Source: Oligoflexia bacterium
GTDB lineage: Bacteria > Bdellovibrionota > Bacteriovoracia > Bacteriovoracales > Bacteriovoracaceae
Direction: 5' to 3'
Assembly: GCA_015231955.1 (NCBI GenBank)
Contig: JADGAN010000004.1
Span: forward strand, 62,001-126,000
Length of the DNA: 64,000 nt
Shown: one piece after another, positions 17,195 to 26,303 of the stretch
Numbering within the stretch: position 1 is the stretch's first letter
Layout of the letters: each line of letters starts with the position of its first letter
Notes under the pieces: model-generated
Seen by the model: only the letters and a program-made list of their open reading frames with translations
Databases searched by the model: none
What the model was told of the DNA's origin: nothing
Made by a program: the position numbers and the translations under genes

Positions 17195-17968
17195 TTAATC
17201 AAACTTCTCTTGATCCTCAATTTGCTCTATCCCCTCTTTACTGTAGTCGATGATTTGTAGATCTTCATAAAACCAGGGGAACATATTCCGACGAAGCTTC
17301 GCCATCCACGAAAGTTTTTGTTCGCGACGTTTTAGGTTGTAAAAGATCACTCCTTCCGCAAAGACAGACTCCTCGAGCGCGCACTTATGGAGTTTCATAT
17401 AGTAGCGACTTCGTAAGAACTTCTCAAACCAGGAACTAAAGTTATCGTAGTTGCGTTCATGATTATGAAAGGAGGTGTAGCGAAGCGCTTCGATGGTGCG
17501 ATCAAAGGGATACCACTCATGATAATCAAGCTTGTAAGGGTTGCCTTGCAATTTTGGTCCAATAATCTCACCGGCACTTTCAGAGTTATCTTTCACATAA
17601 CCCTTATCAACCGCTTTAAATACCCCTTCCATCAAAAAAGTTTTTCCATTTAAAATCTGCAACGGATCGATCACATTCTTACGATTTTGAATGGCGATCA
17701 AGCGCCCCTTTTCAGTTTTAATTTTCACATTGGTACCATCGAGCTTTTCCACCGCAAAGGTATCAGGGTCATTAAACACCCACTCAAAACCTGGATTGAT
17801 CCGATCAACCACCAAGTAAACTTTGGGTTCTTTCAGTTGCAGCTTGCGACCAAATTTTTTAAAATCGTCGTTATCAACTTTAAAGGTTTGTCGAATGAAG
17901 GGGCAGTAGAGTTTAGGAAAATCGGTCAGAGTAGGAGTAGGAGTAGGAGTAGGAGTTGTATCATTCAT
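17195..17968 (-). CDS. RNA ligase / nucleotidyltransferase-superfamily protein
   Basis: The protein has 257 aa. Motif I of covalent nucleotidyltransferases is visible as EKLDGTNVKI (Lys75 would carry AMP). FLMEGVF (Glu114) and AEGVIFY (Glu205) match motifs III/IIIa and IV, and lysines at about 213-218 may form motif V. This arrangement suits Rnl-type RNA ligases that seal broken RNA. There is no OB-fold domain as in DNA ligases. The N-terminus is a PTPTPTPT run encoded by four GTAGGA hexamers (17,931-17,954), so its length can change without a frameshift. AAGGATGAA precedes the ATG. The gene lies beside the mobile element in the accessory region. Substrate unknown, and RNA repair is the best guess. 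Confidence 0.65.
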   Translation of the reverse strand: MNDTTPTPTPTPTLTDFPKLYCPFIRQTFKVDNDDFKKFGRKLQLKEPKVYLVVDRINPGFEWVFNDPDTFAVEKLDGTNVKIKTEKGRLIAIQNRKNVIDPLQILNGKTFLMEGVFKAVDKGYVKDNSESAGEIIGPKLQGNPYKLDYHEWYPFDRTIEALRYTSFHNHERNYDNFSSWFEKFLRSRYYMKLHKCALEESVFAEGVIFYNLKRREQKLSWMAKLRRNMFPWFYEDLQIIDYSKEGIEQIEDQEKFD

Positions 17969-18390
17969 CGTGGTTCATCCTTGGATTCTTAGATGCTTGA
18001 AGAATAACCTTTTCTTAAGCATACCACTTTAGGCCACTTTTCGACAACAAAACAAAGTAACTATTTTACTCATCTATTTTTTCTTCCACGCATTCGTGCC
18101 AGGTGCTAACGACTAGCGATCTCTAACGATCCATAAATTTTATTGATAACAATTTTTTCTGGCATCTTCCCCTTAAAAAAATTCACCCCAAAGGTCATTT
18201 GCTTTTAAAAAATTCCTCTCAGTGCTTCCTAAGTATTTAAATAAAAAGCAAATATGAAAAATCGCTAAAATCTTTGCTAGTTCCCTCTGTAATCCACCCC
18301 TATAATACTACTAATATGGTCAACAATTGTAGTTGGATCAACATTCTGGAGCAAGTTCGAACAGAATAAATAATTATAAGGAGAAACCCC
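17969..18390. other. Divergent intergenic region with a candidate promoter
   Basis: About 420 bp separates the RNA-ligase-like gene from the next plus-strand gene. TATAAT at 18,301-18,306 is a consensus -10 without a clear -35, and would give a leader of about 85 nt. AAGGAG lies just before the ATG at 18,391. No ORF was seen. Confidence 0.4.
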
Positions 18391-20070
18391 ATGTCTAACC
18401 ACCTCTCTGCCTGGCCAATAAAAAAGTTAAAACTCTTTCTTTCATTGGGATGTTCACTTTCACTTTTTTATTGTTCAATCGTTCATGCCGGTAAAGAACA
18501 AACAGATCAGCAAACGCAAATGGAAGACGATGCGCTCATTATTAAGATAGTAAAGATTGCAGAGGAGCATCGTCGGAGTCCCAATAGTGAGGATGATTGT
18601 CGTGCAACAAATTTCATTTCTAACGAGGGCATCTCGTGGTTTCAAGTCGCCAAAGACAATCTGGTTAATGGGTTAACACGCTTAACTTCAACGTCAGATG
18701 AACTCCAAACAGCATTTTATAGAAGAGAAGGCACTAATCGCCAAGATCTTGAACGTAAATTAGCAGAAGAAGGGATTAAAGTTAACATCCATGTTGTCAA
18801 AGACCAGGGAACCGTTACCAGCTTTGAACCTAATAGTGATAAGAGTGATGAAAAAAAGAATGAATTAAAAAAAATACACCTGACACTCACCTTTTCTAGA
18901 GTCTCTACAAAAAATTCTCCTTATTCCATGAACATCATTTATGATTCGAGAAAACCAGATAAAATAGAAATCAGAGAGAACGCCCAATTTAATCTCAATG
19001 AAAGTTTAAAAAAATTTGGAGAGAATGTACCAGTACCAGATACCGATCCTGAACACTTCATTTTTGCAGGAGATTTTAAAAAACATCTCACTTATGAGAT
19101 CGATCTCAATACGAAGGAGAGAAGCAATCCGCAATTTTTTATAGGAAGAAAAAAAGAGGTAGACATCGACATTGCAGATGTTGCAGTGGCCGCTCTGTGT
19201 GTCTGGGCCAAAGGAGGAGTCGCTTCGAATAAAGAACTGGCCAAAGAGATCTTTACCAAACTTACCGAAAAAAGTCTGGCCCAAGGGCAAATAGAATTAT
19301 TGGCAGATCGTTGCCAGGATTTAACAAATGTAGACTACACTTTGCGATGGCTGGAAAACCCACCCTCAATCGGAACGGTAAAAGAGGTGAGTATTCAGCA
19401 AAATGCACCTGAAAAAAGACCACAAATCACGACTCAATACTATCTGCATGGTGCTCCCGAAAAAGAGATTGTCTTTGAAGTAACCCAAGAGACTAGGCCA
19501 TATCGCCCTGGTGAAATCATCAGTAAAGGAGAGCAATTTGCGCATCTTGAACACCCTTATCTTACAGGTGCTAACGATGCCGATGAGATTCGTAATCAGA
19601 GGTTGAATCCGCAAGAAGTCAAATCGGCAGCACAGCAGCTGGGGCGTAATTTGGCCGAAAGTGTCTTAAGGGTAAGTGAGATGATACCAGAGGGGGCAGA
19701 AGATTATCAAAATCCTAGCGAGGAGGTAGGTTACCTATGGTCAATGTCCGAAAAATTCTCTCATTGGGTAAGAAACAGCTGGAATAACCTCCAGGCAGTT
19801 TCTTCAAAAGATGGCATTCAGCAAGTGAATTCACCATCCCTTGATATCCCGGACTCAAGTTATGATTCATCATCATCAGTTGCACCGATAGCTTCATCGA
19901 CAGAGCAAAGTTTATCAACAACTCCTCCACAAACACCACCCTCTTCACCAAAGGAATCCAAGACAAAGAAGCAAACACCTTCAACAGCAAATGCTCGCTC
20001 GCCATCTTGGAAATACACGGACAAACTGGAGAAATCAATCAACGATTTTAATATGGACTATGCTTTATAG
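18391..20070 (+). CDS. Exported protein of unknown function with Ser/Pro-rich tail
   Basis: The protein has 559 aa. The N-terminus has a long signal peptide (KLFLSLGCSLSLFYCSIVHA, cleavage before GKEQ). The middle is mixed alpha/beta-looking with no recognised domain. Residues from about 490 onward are low-complexity Ser/Thr/Pro (for example SSSSVAPIASS and TTPPQTPPSSP), then a Lys-rich segment and a short amphipathic end. Low-complexity tails of this type are seen on secreted or surface-exposed proteins. It stands alone at the end of the accessory region. No homologue came to mind, so a function is not proposed. Confidence 0.65.
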   Translation: MSNHLSAWPIKKLKLFLSLGCSLSLFYCSIVHAGKEQTDQQTQMEDDALIIKIVKIAEEHRRSPNSEDDCRATNFISNEGISWFQVAKDNLVNGLTRLTSTSDELQTAFYRREGTNRQDLERKLAEEGIKVNIHVVKDQGTVTSFEPNSDKSDEKKNELKKIHLTLTFSRVSTKNSPYSMNIIYDSRKPDKIEIRENAQFNLNESLKKFGENVPVPDTDPEHFIFAGDFKKHLTYEIDLNTKERSNPQFFIGRKKEVDIDIADVAVAALCVWAKGGVASNKELAKEIFTKLTEKSLAQGQIELLADRCQDLTNVDYTLRWLENPPSIGTVKEVSIQQNAPEKRPQITTQYYLHGAPEKEIVFEVTQETRPYRPGEIISKGEQFAHLEHPYLTGANDADEIRNQRLNPQEVKSAAQQLGRNLAESVLRVSEMIPEGAEDYQNPSEEVGYLWSMSEKFSHWVRNSWNNLQAVSSKDGIQQVNSPSLDIPDSSYDSSSSVAPIASSTEQSLSTTPPQTPPSSPKESKTKKQTPSTANARSPSWKYTDKLEKSINDFNMDYAL

Positions 20071-20196
20071 TGAGAGGACTATCTGCTGTTGTTAATCCCC
20101 ATCGGGCACCTGTTATAAAATGCCTGCAAGCACCTTCGATAATCAACCTAGAGTAATTATCAAGGGGGGGCCACCACAGTTCCGGGTGAGCTATTT

Positions 20197-21093
20197 TTAG
20201 CAAGAAAAAAAATCGTAAATCTCTCTCTGTACACGCGGGTAGGCATCCTCTAAGAGGTAGTGTCCGGCCTTTTCATACACAATACACTTAGGGCCAGGCC
20301 AGATCTGCTGCCAACGTTTCAAAAAACCTTGATGAAAGCAAAAGTCACGCCCTCCCCAAAGGAAGAGTTTAGGAATCGATTTACCCGCAAAGAGTGCAAG
20401 CGATTTTTCAATCTCTAGAAGTGTTTGGTAGCTTGGATGCTTCTTGGTTAGTGGGATATCTTGCACAAAAGCGTAAATAGCATCACGATTGCTCTTATCA
20501 CCCTCATAGGGATAGAGAAAACCCTTGACCACCTCTGGAGAAGGGGGCCTTTTCATCGCCATCACCAGTGCACCCTTGGCAAAAAGATTTAAATTAGAAA
20601 TTAAGAAGCGCCCAAGCAGCGGCATTTTACCCAACATAATTCGCCAGGGAATATCCAGCGAACGAAAGGCGGCGCTATTCATCACCACCAAGCGCTCGAC
20701 CTCCTTCGGATAGAGGCGGGCCATGCCCATGCCGATGGCACCACCCCAGTCGTGCATGACTAAGGAGAAGCGCTTTACTTGTAAAAAATTTTTTAGTTCA
20801 CACAAATTTTGAATATGATTTTCCAGCGTGTAAGCGTAGTCGGTAGCACGAGGTTTATCGGATAGGCCCATGCCTAAATTATCAACGGCAACCACACGAT
20901 GTTTGCGCATAAGCATGGGAATTAAGCGACGATAGAAAAAAGACCAAGTGGGATTTCCATGGAGGAGAAAAATCACACTCTCTTTATTACGATCTCCTTC
21001 ATGGAGATAGTGGAGTTTATGTCCACTGGATAGAGTGAAATACTCTCCTTGAAAGGGGTATTGCCTGATCACTGTTTTTTTTTCGATAACCAT
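20197..21093 (-). CDS. oleB: OleB-like alpha/beta hydrolase (beta-lactone decarboxylase)
   Basis: This haloalkane-dehalogenase-type alpha/beta hydrolase has about 298 aa. HGNPTWSFFYR forms the oxyanion region. The nucleophile is Asp in MHDWGGAIG rather than Ser, followed by the acid Asp in WGGRDF and the base His in KAGHYLLEDA. This Asp-Asp-His triad with HGNPTW is shared by OleB, which turns cis-beta-lactones into olefins plus CO2. Haloalkane dehalogenase is the alternative. The location immediately downstream of an OleA homologue (34 bp) settles the call. ATG 21,093 is preferred over ATG 21,102 because AAGGA is then about 10 nt away. It is the last gene of the minus-strand operon starting at 25,257. 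Confidence 0.75.
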   Translation of the reverse strand: MVIEKKTVIRQYPFQGEYFTLSSGHKLHYLHEGDRNKESVIFLLHGNPTWSFFYRRLIPMLMRKHRVVAVDNLGMGLSDKPRATDYAYTLENHIQNLCELKNFLQVKRFSLVMHDWGGAIGMGMARLYPKEVERLVVMNSAAFRSLDIPWRIMLGKMPLLGRFLISNLNLFAKGALVMAMKRPPSPEVVKGFLYPYEGDKSNRDAIYAFVQDIPLTKKHPSYQTLLEIEKSLALFAGKSIPKLFLWGGRDFCFHQGFLKRWQQIWPGPKCIVYEKAGHYLLEDAYPRVQREIYDFFSC

Positions 21094-21127
21094 AATATGC
21101 ATTTCCTTACTTTGCTGTTGCTAATAA

Positions 21128-22174
21128 CTAGTAGCGAACTCCCAGCATGATGGAACTTAGTCCACTGCCAATGCCCAAAAGGCCAACCACCTCTCCCGCC
21201 TTGATCGCACCACTTTCACTGGCCATACAAAGAGAGATGGGCATTGCCACTGAGCCAGTATTGCCCAGGATATGATAGTTGGTGTGCACCTTACTTCGAG
21301 GGAGCTCCAGGCGTTCACAAAGCAGCCGTAAATGTGCCTCGCCTACTTGATGGGTAATCAGGTGATCGGGTGTCGTGTTCTCCCAAGAGAGCGCCTCGCG
21401 CGCCCCTTTCCAATTTTCTACCGCTAAATTGCAACCAGCAACCAAGAGTGCTTCTGCATCGGTCTCCATTAAGAGGCCACCTCCGTCGCTCGCCATACCT
21501 CCTTGACAAAGGTGGGAGGCGTGACTATCGACAAGCACACTTCCACCTAATAAGCGTGGACCGCGCTCTTCATCACTTCCAAGCACCATAGCAAAAGCAC
21601 CAGAACCAATAGTGAAACTTGCAAAATGTTTTTTTAATTTCTCTTTGCTGATGCTTCCTTGACGATGCTCTTGCAAGAGGTGATGAATGGTCTTCTCTAA
21701 GAGTGGTCCACCATTTTCTGAAGCAACAATGAGCCCACGGCGAATCGACCCTCGCTCAATCATCTCCGCCATCATCACCATCGCACTCGCCACTCCCAGG
21801 CAAGCGTTGGAGAGATCGAAGAATTGGCAATGAGGGGCAAGCCCTACTCCATGATGAACGATGGCCGCCGTTGCAGGCTCTAAAAAATCGCGACAAACGG
21901 AGGCAAAGATCAAAAGTTCGATCTCTTCACGTGCAATTTTTGTCTCCTCAAGGAGGCGATTGGCAACTTTAATCGCAAGCACCGAGGGTGCTTCATGGAC
22001 ACCACCTGCACGCCGCTCTTTAATCCCTGTCATGAGCTCTAATCGTCCAGCACGTAGGCCAAAGCGCTCATAAATGGGCATAAGCCGGCCCTCGATAGCA
22101 TCGGAGGTAATAATCGTCTCTGGCAACTCATAGGCCATCGCTTGCATCACTGTCTTTTTATATTGAAGTTTCAC
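21128..22174 (-). CDS. oleA: OleA-like acyl-CoA (or acyl-ACP) condensing thiolase
   Basis: The protein has 348 aa, the OleA length. It has the thiolase-superfamily catalytic set: Cys125 in SNACLGVASAM, His275 in ITHQVGEAH and Asn305 in ILGNTGSVA. Glu99 in FLEPATA corresponds to the extra base of OleA that deprotonates the second acyl chain. It would perform head-to-head condensation of two fatty acyl groups to a beta-keto acid. KAS III (FabH) is the nearest alternative, but the DLSNACLG context and adjacent OleB support OleA. It overlaps the oxidoreductase gene by 17 bp, so the two are probably translationally coupled. OleC and OleD homologues sit at the left edge of the window. Confidence 0.78.
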   Translation of the reverse strand: MKLQYKKTVMQAMAYELPETIITSDAIEGRLMPIYERFGLRAGRLELMTGIKERRAGGVHEAPSVLAIKVANRLLEETKIAREEIELLIFASVCRDFLEPATAAIVHHGVGLAPHCQFFDLSNACLGVASAMVMMAEMIERGSIRRGLIVASENGGPLLEKTIHHLLQEHRQGSISKEKLKKHFASFTIGSGAFAMVLGSDEERGPRLLGGSVLVDSHASHLCQGGMASDGGGLLMETDAEALLVAGCNLAVENWKGAREALSWENTTPDHLITHQVGEAHLRLLCERLELPRSKVHTNYHILGNTGSVAMPISLCMASESGAIKAGEVVGLLGIGSGLSSIMLGVRY

Positions 22175-23651
22175 TCTGATGATCCTTTATTACATATTGA
22201 TTTGCGATCGCGATACCACTTAACATCGCACCCACCACTCCTACAAAACCTTGATCACTGCCACAAAGGTAGAGTTGCGAATAGGGAGTTTTTCCATCGC
22301 GAGATTTTCTCTCGTGTCCGTAGACGGCAGCGCCCTCTCTTCCGCCGTAGCGACGAATCGTCCAAGGAGTAAAGACGTCATGAAAAATAATTTTATCTTT
22401 AATTTCCAGATACGAAAGCTCCACACCCTCGCGCTTTAAGTAACGAAGTACAAGCTTTATGGACTCCTCTAGTACATACTCTTTGGCCCGCAAATAGTCG
22501 GCGCGCACTTTTCGCAGCTTCTCCCAATAGTCAAAATTTGCAAGTAAGCTCACACGAATCACCAGCTCCTCGCTGGGAATAGTCTGCTTTTGAGCATCAA
22601 GATAGTTATCGGGAAAACAGATGAGCGCACTTGATGTATCAATAGCGGTGCACTCTAGAGGGGCCGCATAGCGATAGTGCCCAGGCCTTTCGTTATAAAA
22701 AACCACACTATGTTTTGGCAGACCCTTATTTTGCAAAACCAGTGCACTTCGAGGAAGCACAAAGATCGCCTCGGTAAAAGTGAGTTTCCCTCGCTCTTGC
22801 GCTAGGGGTAGTGCCCGCTCTTCAATAAGCTTATAACTTTCAAGCGAGCCTGCACAAGAGATCACCTGTTTTGCACTAAAAACTCCAAGCGTAGAGAAGA
22901 CACGCCACTCTCCTGCCTTCCCTTCTGTAAGCGAAAGCACCTTGCACTTTAACTTTAAATTCCCACCCTCTTCTAAAAAACGCGCCTTCAAGAGGTCGAT
23001 CAGCCGCTTAACCCCACCTTCGGGACGAGCAAAGCCTTCAAGGAAGAGTGCACGAAACATAATTGCAAATTGAGAAAACTCCAAATCGTTTTCCCAAGAA
23101 GAGCCGTAAACCAAACAGGGAAAGAGAAGCATTTCTAGCAACAGCGGATTTGCTCCCTCTAAAATCTTTTGTAACTCTTGCCGTGCACTCTTTTCGTTTT
23201 GAGTTTGCTTGGCATCGATAAAATTGACATTGTAATTTTCTATTGTGCGCACAAGCGATAAAAATCGCTGCTCATCCTCTGGAAACAACTTACGAACGCT
23301 CTCACAAAATGTTTGCACGTCAGGTCCATTGCCAAACACCATCCCGCCCTCTGCAAAGGAGATTAAAGAGGAAGGGTGCTCCCCTAACTTTAAATCCTCA
23401 AAACGGATACGCAGTTGCCGTAAAATTTTATTCAGCGCCCCCTTCCCTTTGTGAGGAGGGAGGTAATTAGTAAAAGCGTGCAACCCCACATCGATGATTC
23501 GCTCTGCACGTTTATAGTAGGTGTTGAGCCCTCCAACCTCTTGTTGCTGCTCCAATAGCAAAACACGTTTTCCAGACATGGCACTACGAATGCCTGCCGT
23601 AATTCCAGACATTCCAGCACCAATTATAATGACATCAAAATCAAGATTCAT
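22158..23651 (-). CDS. FAD-dependent phytoene-desaturase-like oxidoreductase
   Basis: The protein has 497 aa. It opens with VIIIGAGMSGITAGIRSA (FAD-binding GxGxxG), then LLEQQQEVGGLNTYYKR, the pattern of CrtI/CrtISO and related carotenoid or retinol oxidoreductases. A C-terminal FAD-contact region reads LYLCGSDQGFVGVVGAMLSGIAIANQ. These enzymes desaturate, saturate or isomerise polyene chains. No carotenoid synthase is nearby. Its place between an ACP and OleA suggests action on the acyl chain or on the final hydrocarbon. The upstream 78-bp gap holds trinucleotide-like low-complexity sequence (AGTAGT/AATCGT). Confidence 0.7.
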   Translation of the reverse strand: MNLDFDVIIIGAGMSGITAGIRSAMSGKRVLLLEQQQEVGGLNTYYKRAERIIDVGLHAFTNYLPPHKGKGALNKILRQLRIRFEDLKLGEHPSSLISFAEGGMVFGNGPDVQTFCESVRKLFPEDEQRFLSLVRTIENYNVNFIDAKQTQNEKSARQELQKILEGANPLLLEMLLFPCLVYGSSWENDLEFSQFAIMFRALFLEGFARPEGGVKRLIDLLKARFLEEGGNLKLKCKVLSLTEGKAGEWRVFSTLGVFSAKQVISCAGSLESYKLIEERALPLAQERGKLTFTEAIFVLPRSALVLQNKGLPKHSVVFYNERPGHYRYAAPLECTAIDTSSALICFPDNYLDAQKQTIPSEELVIRVSLLANFDYWEKLRKVRADYLRAKEYVLEESIKLVLRYLKREGVELSYLEIKDKIIFHDVFTPWTIRRYGGREGAAVYGHERKSRDGKTPYSQLYLCGSDQGFVGVVGAMLSGIAIANQYVIKDHQSETSI

Positions 23652-23671
23652 TTGCTGTATTTACTTTAGTG

Positions 23672-23727
23672 AAGATCGTAGTAGTAGTAATCGTAATCTT
23701 AATCGCAATAACAGTAGTAGTAATCGT
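23672..23727. repeat. Low-complexity AGTAGT/AATCGT tract
   Basis: The segment between the oxidoreductase and ACP genes is made of imperfect GTAGTA and AATCGTAATC units. It is too irregular and short for a CRISPR array. It could vary in length and so change spacing between the two genes. Confidence 0.4.
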
Positions 23728-23729
23728 AC

Positions 23730-23978
23730 TTAGGAGATAAATTTCGGAGTTAAATACTCGACACAACTATTAAGCGTGGCAAGTTTAGGATAATCCTCTG
23801 GTGGTACTTCCACTTTATGCTTCTTTCTAAGCTCCATGACAATATCTAAGAAATCCATCGAATCCAACTCTAGTTGCTCTCTTAGAGCAACGTCATCTTT
23901 TAGCGAGGTCAGATCTTCATCGGGGGCAATGTGGGCAATAATCTCTACCACTTTTTGTCTAACTTCCAAAGGACTCAT
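23730..23978 (-). CDS. Acyl carrier protein
   Basis: This 82-aa four-helix ACP has the phosphopantetheine serine at position 40 in LELDSMDFLDIV. Acidic residues around helix II are conserved. It differs from typical housekeeping AcpP (GADSLDTVE), so it is probably a dedicated carrier for the adjacent ketosynthase, oxidoreductase and OleA. It is 52 bp downstream of the ketosynthase gene, separated by an A/T repeat tract (AAAATAAAATAAAATAAAAT). Confidence 0.85.
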   Translation of the reverse strand: MSPLEVRQKVVEIIAHIAPDEDLTSLKDDVALREQLELDSMDFLDIVMELRKKHKVEVPPEDYPKLATLNSCVEYLTPKFIS

Positions 23979-24030
23979 AACTAATTCACTCCGATCAAAA
24001 AAAAAATAAAATAAAATAAAATGTTAATTG

Positions 24031-25257
24031 TTAATACTTTTTTACAATTACCGCTGAGTTAATCCCCAGCATACCAAAAGAGTTATTTAAAATATACTGC
24101 ACATCTCGTTTTAAAGGGTTCTTTATTACAATACCTGGAATTGCACACCGCTCATCAAGGTCGGCAATCATAGTAAAGGGGTGAACTAACCCATCTTCAA
24201 AACTAGGAAGATTGCCCGCAAGCTCTAGCGCCCCAGAGGCCCCCATAGTGTGTCCGATGAGATCCTTCATGCCATTGATGGCCGGCGATTTTCCAGAGGC
24301 GATCGCCCCTGCGAATACTTGCCCCACCGCCTCACACTCAATCACATCTCCTGAATCGGTACCTGTGGCGTGAAGACTGACAATATCAATATCACTCTCT
24401 AGAAGCCCTGCACGCTGTATGGCCGCGGCCATACACTCCACCTGCCTTGCTGCAAATGGAAGCACAAAATCGGTGGCATCGGAGTTAATCGCATACCCGA
24501 CAATTTCACCATAGATTTTCGCACCCCTTGCCAGCGCATCTTCGAGGCGCTCCAGTGTATAAAGGCACCCACCCTCAGAGATCACAATCCCGTTTCTCCT
24601 GCGATCGAGTGGACGTGAATATTCGGGAGCTAGTGCCCCTTGCGCCTTAAAGGCCGCAAAGATTCCAAACGTTTGTACACTCTCAGAGATCCCACCGGCA
24701 ATGGCCACATCCACCTCACGCAAACGCAGCATCTGAACTGCGTGAATTAGTCCCACATTTCCCGCTGCACACGCGGCCCCGAGAGTATAGTGTGGACCAG
24801 TGATCCCTAAATTCAAACTCACCTCTCCTGCAGGACTATTGGCCACTGTGCGTGGATTGTGGTGATGAGACCAGAGCGAAAGGTCGCAATTATTACGAAA
24901 GAGTTGTGACACCTCACTCTCTGTCTCTACATTTCCATGCTCCGTAATCCCAACATAAATACCTATGCGACTCTTGTTCACACTGGAAAAGTCGAGTTTC
25001 GAATCGACAATCGCCTCATGTGCACAGTAGATCGCTACTGCTCCTGCACGCGTGCCTCGCCTTCTTGCCTTTTTACTCTGGTAGCGGTATTCATCAAAGT
25101 TGCACACACCCGCAGGAACATTACCAAGATGATCCACCTCTTTCCAAACAATACCCGACTTTCCAGTGAGCAGGGAGTGACGGAACTCGCTTAAGTTATT
25201 GCCATTGGGTGCAGTAAGGCCCACTCCTGTAATTACGATTCTATTCAATTGGAACAT
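24031..25257 (-). CDS. FabF-like beta-ketoacyl-ACP synthase
   Basis: The protein has 408 aa. The elongating KAS catalytic set is complete: Cys163 in TLGAACAAGNVG, His296 in LHATGTDSGD, Lys331 and His336 in MKDLIGHTMGASGA. The usual HGTGT reads HATGT, a change found in specialised ketosynthases. It extends acyl-ACP by two carbons. It heads a minus-strand operon (ketosynthase, ACP, FAD oxidoreductase, OleA, OleB), so it probably makes or modifies a special acyl chain for the OleA reaction rather than serving general fatty acid synthesis. It is divergent from an outer-membrane-type gene 182 bp away. Confidence 0.82.
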   Translation of the reverse strand: MFQLNRIVITGVGLTAPNGNNLSEFRHSLLTGKSGIVWKEVDHLGNVPAGVCNFDEYRYQSKKARRRGTRAGAVAIYCAHEAIVDSKLDFSSVNKSRIGIYVGITEHGNVETESEVSQLFRNNCDLSLWSHHHNPRTVANSPAGEVSLNLGITGPHYTLGAACAAGNVGLIHAVQMLRLREVDVAIAGGISESVQTFGIFAAFKAQGALAPEYSRPLDRRRNGIVISEGGCLYTLERLEDALARGAKIYGEIVGYAINSDATDFVLPFAARQVECMAAAIQRAGLLESDIDIVSLHATGTDSGDVIECEAVGQVFAGAIASGKSPAINGMKDLIGHTMGASGALELAGNLPSFEDGLVHPFTMIADLDERCAIPGIVIKNPLKRDVQYILNNSFGMLGINSAVIVKKY

Positions 25258-25439
25258 CCCCTGTTACGTTAACGATTACAACGATCCAAACTATTTTAGA
25301 GATGAAATTAAGATAAATAGAAGCATTCTTCAACATGATTTTATGACCGACAGCAAAAGCTAGCACCTTCCTTTTTTTTAAGTTACAATAAAGTTGTTTT
25401 TGAGGTTTAAAGAGGATTTGAGAGGGAGGAGAGAGAACT

Positions 25440-26099
25440 TTGACCTTTTTACGCTTAAAACTAACCACCCATGTACGCATCTGCATCTGGTGTATCGTGC
25501 TCTGCTTTTTTCTCATTCGCTTTGCTACTGCTGCGAATGCCACCATCCTACTTGAGCCCTATTTAAGCTTCTCCTTTAAAGGACATGTGGAAAAAAAGAG
25601 CACTCCGGAGGGTCCCACCCATGAATGGAGTTATATGGGCCCCGGCTACGGTTTTCGTGTAGGTTTCGATTTTGTATCGCTCTTACTTGGTCTCGAACTC
25701 TCTACGAACAAACAGACGTGGGAGGGTGACAAGGCCATCACCGCAGGCATCAACGACCAACCCCAGGAGATGAATAGCAATTCACTCGGGCTTTTTATCG
25801 GTACCATCACCAGTTTTGGATTAATAGTGCGTGGAACTTACTTTGTCATGGTAAACATTGAAAAGAAGGATCACAACGGCCCATACGACCAAGGTGATAC
25901 CTACAAGGGCATGGGCTATTCGCTTGCTCTTGGCTATCGTTTTCTCCCTTATTTGGCAACCACTCTCGAATTTCGCAGCTTTTACATGGATCGCATTAAG
26001 ATCGCCTCCGATGCAGGCAAAACCTACAGCTTAAGTGATGGACGAGAGGCCTCACTCTCAGAGATCATGCTTACAGTCTCAGCGCCGCTACTCTTCTAA
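25440..26099 (+). CDS. Putative outer-membrane beta-barrel protein
   Basis: The protein has 219 aa with a signal peptide (VLCFFLIRFATAANA). Alternating hydrophobic strands follow (LLEPYLSFSFKG, GYGFRVGFDFVSLLLGLELS, LGLFIGTITSF, GYSLALGYRF, ATTLEFRSFYM). It ends in a hydrophobic residue, Phe, as most barrels do. No in-frame ATG fits the signal peptide. TTG at 25,440 has GGAGGAG 8 nt upstream and is the likely start. A small 8-strand barrel of unknown function is the best reading. It is convergent with the small exported gene that follows. Confidence 0.6.
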   Translation: MTFLRLKLTTHVRICIWCIVLCFFLIRFATAANATILLEPYLSFSFKGHVEKKSTPEGPTHEWSYMGPGYGFRVGFDFVSLLLGLELSTNKQTWEGDKAITAGINDQPQEMNSNSLGLFIGTITSFGLIVRGTYFVMVNIEKKDHNGPYDQGDTYKGMGYSLALGYRFLPYLATTLEFRSFYMDRIKIASDAGKTYSLSDGREASLSEIMLTVSAPLLF

Positions 26100-26102
26100 A
26101 TA

Positions 26103-26303
26103 CTAAATACGAATGCCGCTCCCATCGCCCTGCTCACCCGGAGTCTCACCAGCATCAAAGACATCCTCTTTTCCCGCCTGGCGAGATAAATCGTAAATAG
26201 TATTGCAATTCAAATCGCTGCCACTCTCCTGCTGCTCTCCAATACCGGCAAAAGCTGCAGTCGCTATTATCAGAACAATAAATATAGATTTCATGGATTT
26301 CAT
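26103..26303 (-). CDS. Small exported acidic protein
   Basis: This 66-aa frame starts MKSMKSIFIVLIIATAAFA, a signal peptide with an A-x-A type cleavage site. The mature peptide is about 47 aa, acidic and Gly/Glu/Asp-rich with one Cys. No family is known. The signal peptide supports a real gene, although the size leaves doubt. It is 3 bp from the convergent barrel gene. The open frame extends upstream, but the added residues look non-coding. Confidence 0.5.
   Translation of the reverse strand: MKSMKSIFIVLIIATAAFAGIGEQQESGSDLNCNTIYDLSRQAGKEDVFDAGETPGEQGDGSGIRI

Noticed and set aside
23672-23727. CRISPR-like regular pattern
   Set aside because: Units are only 3-9 bp and irregular, with no spacers and no cas genes in the window.
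24937-25194. Plus-strand ORF inside the ketosynthase gene
   Set aside because: Shadow of the minus-strand gene, whose catalytic residues are all present.
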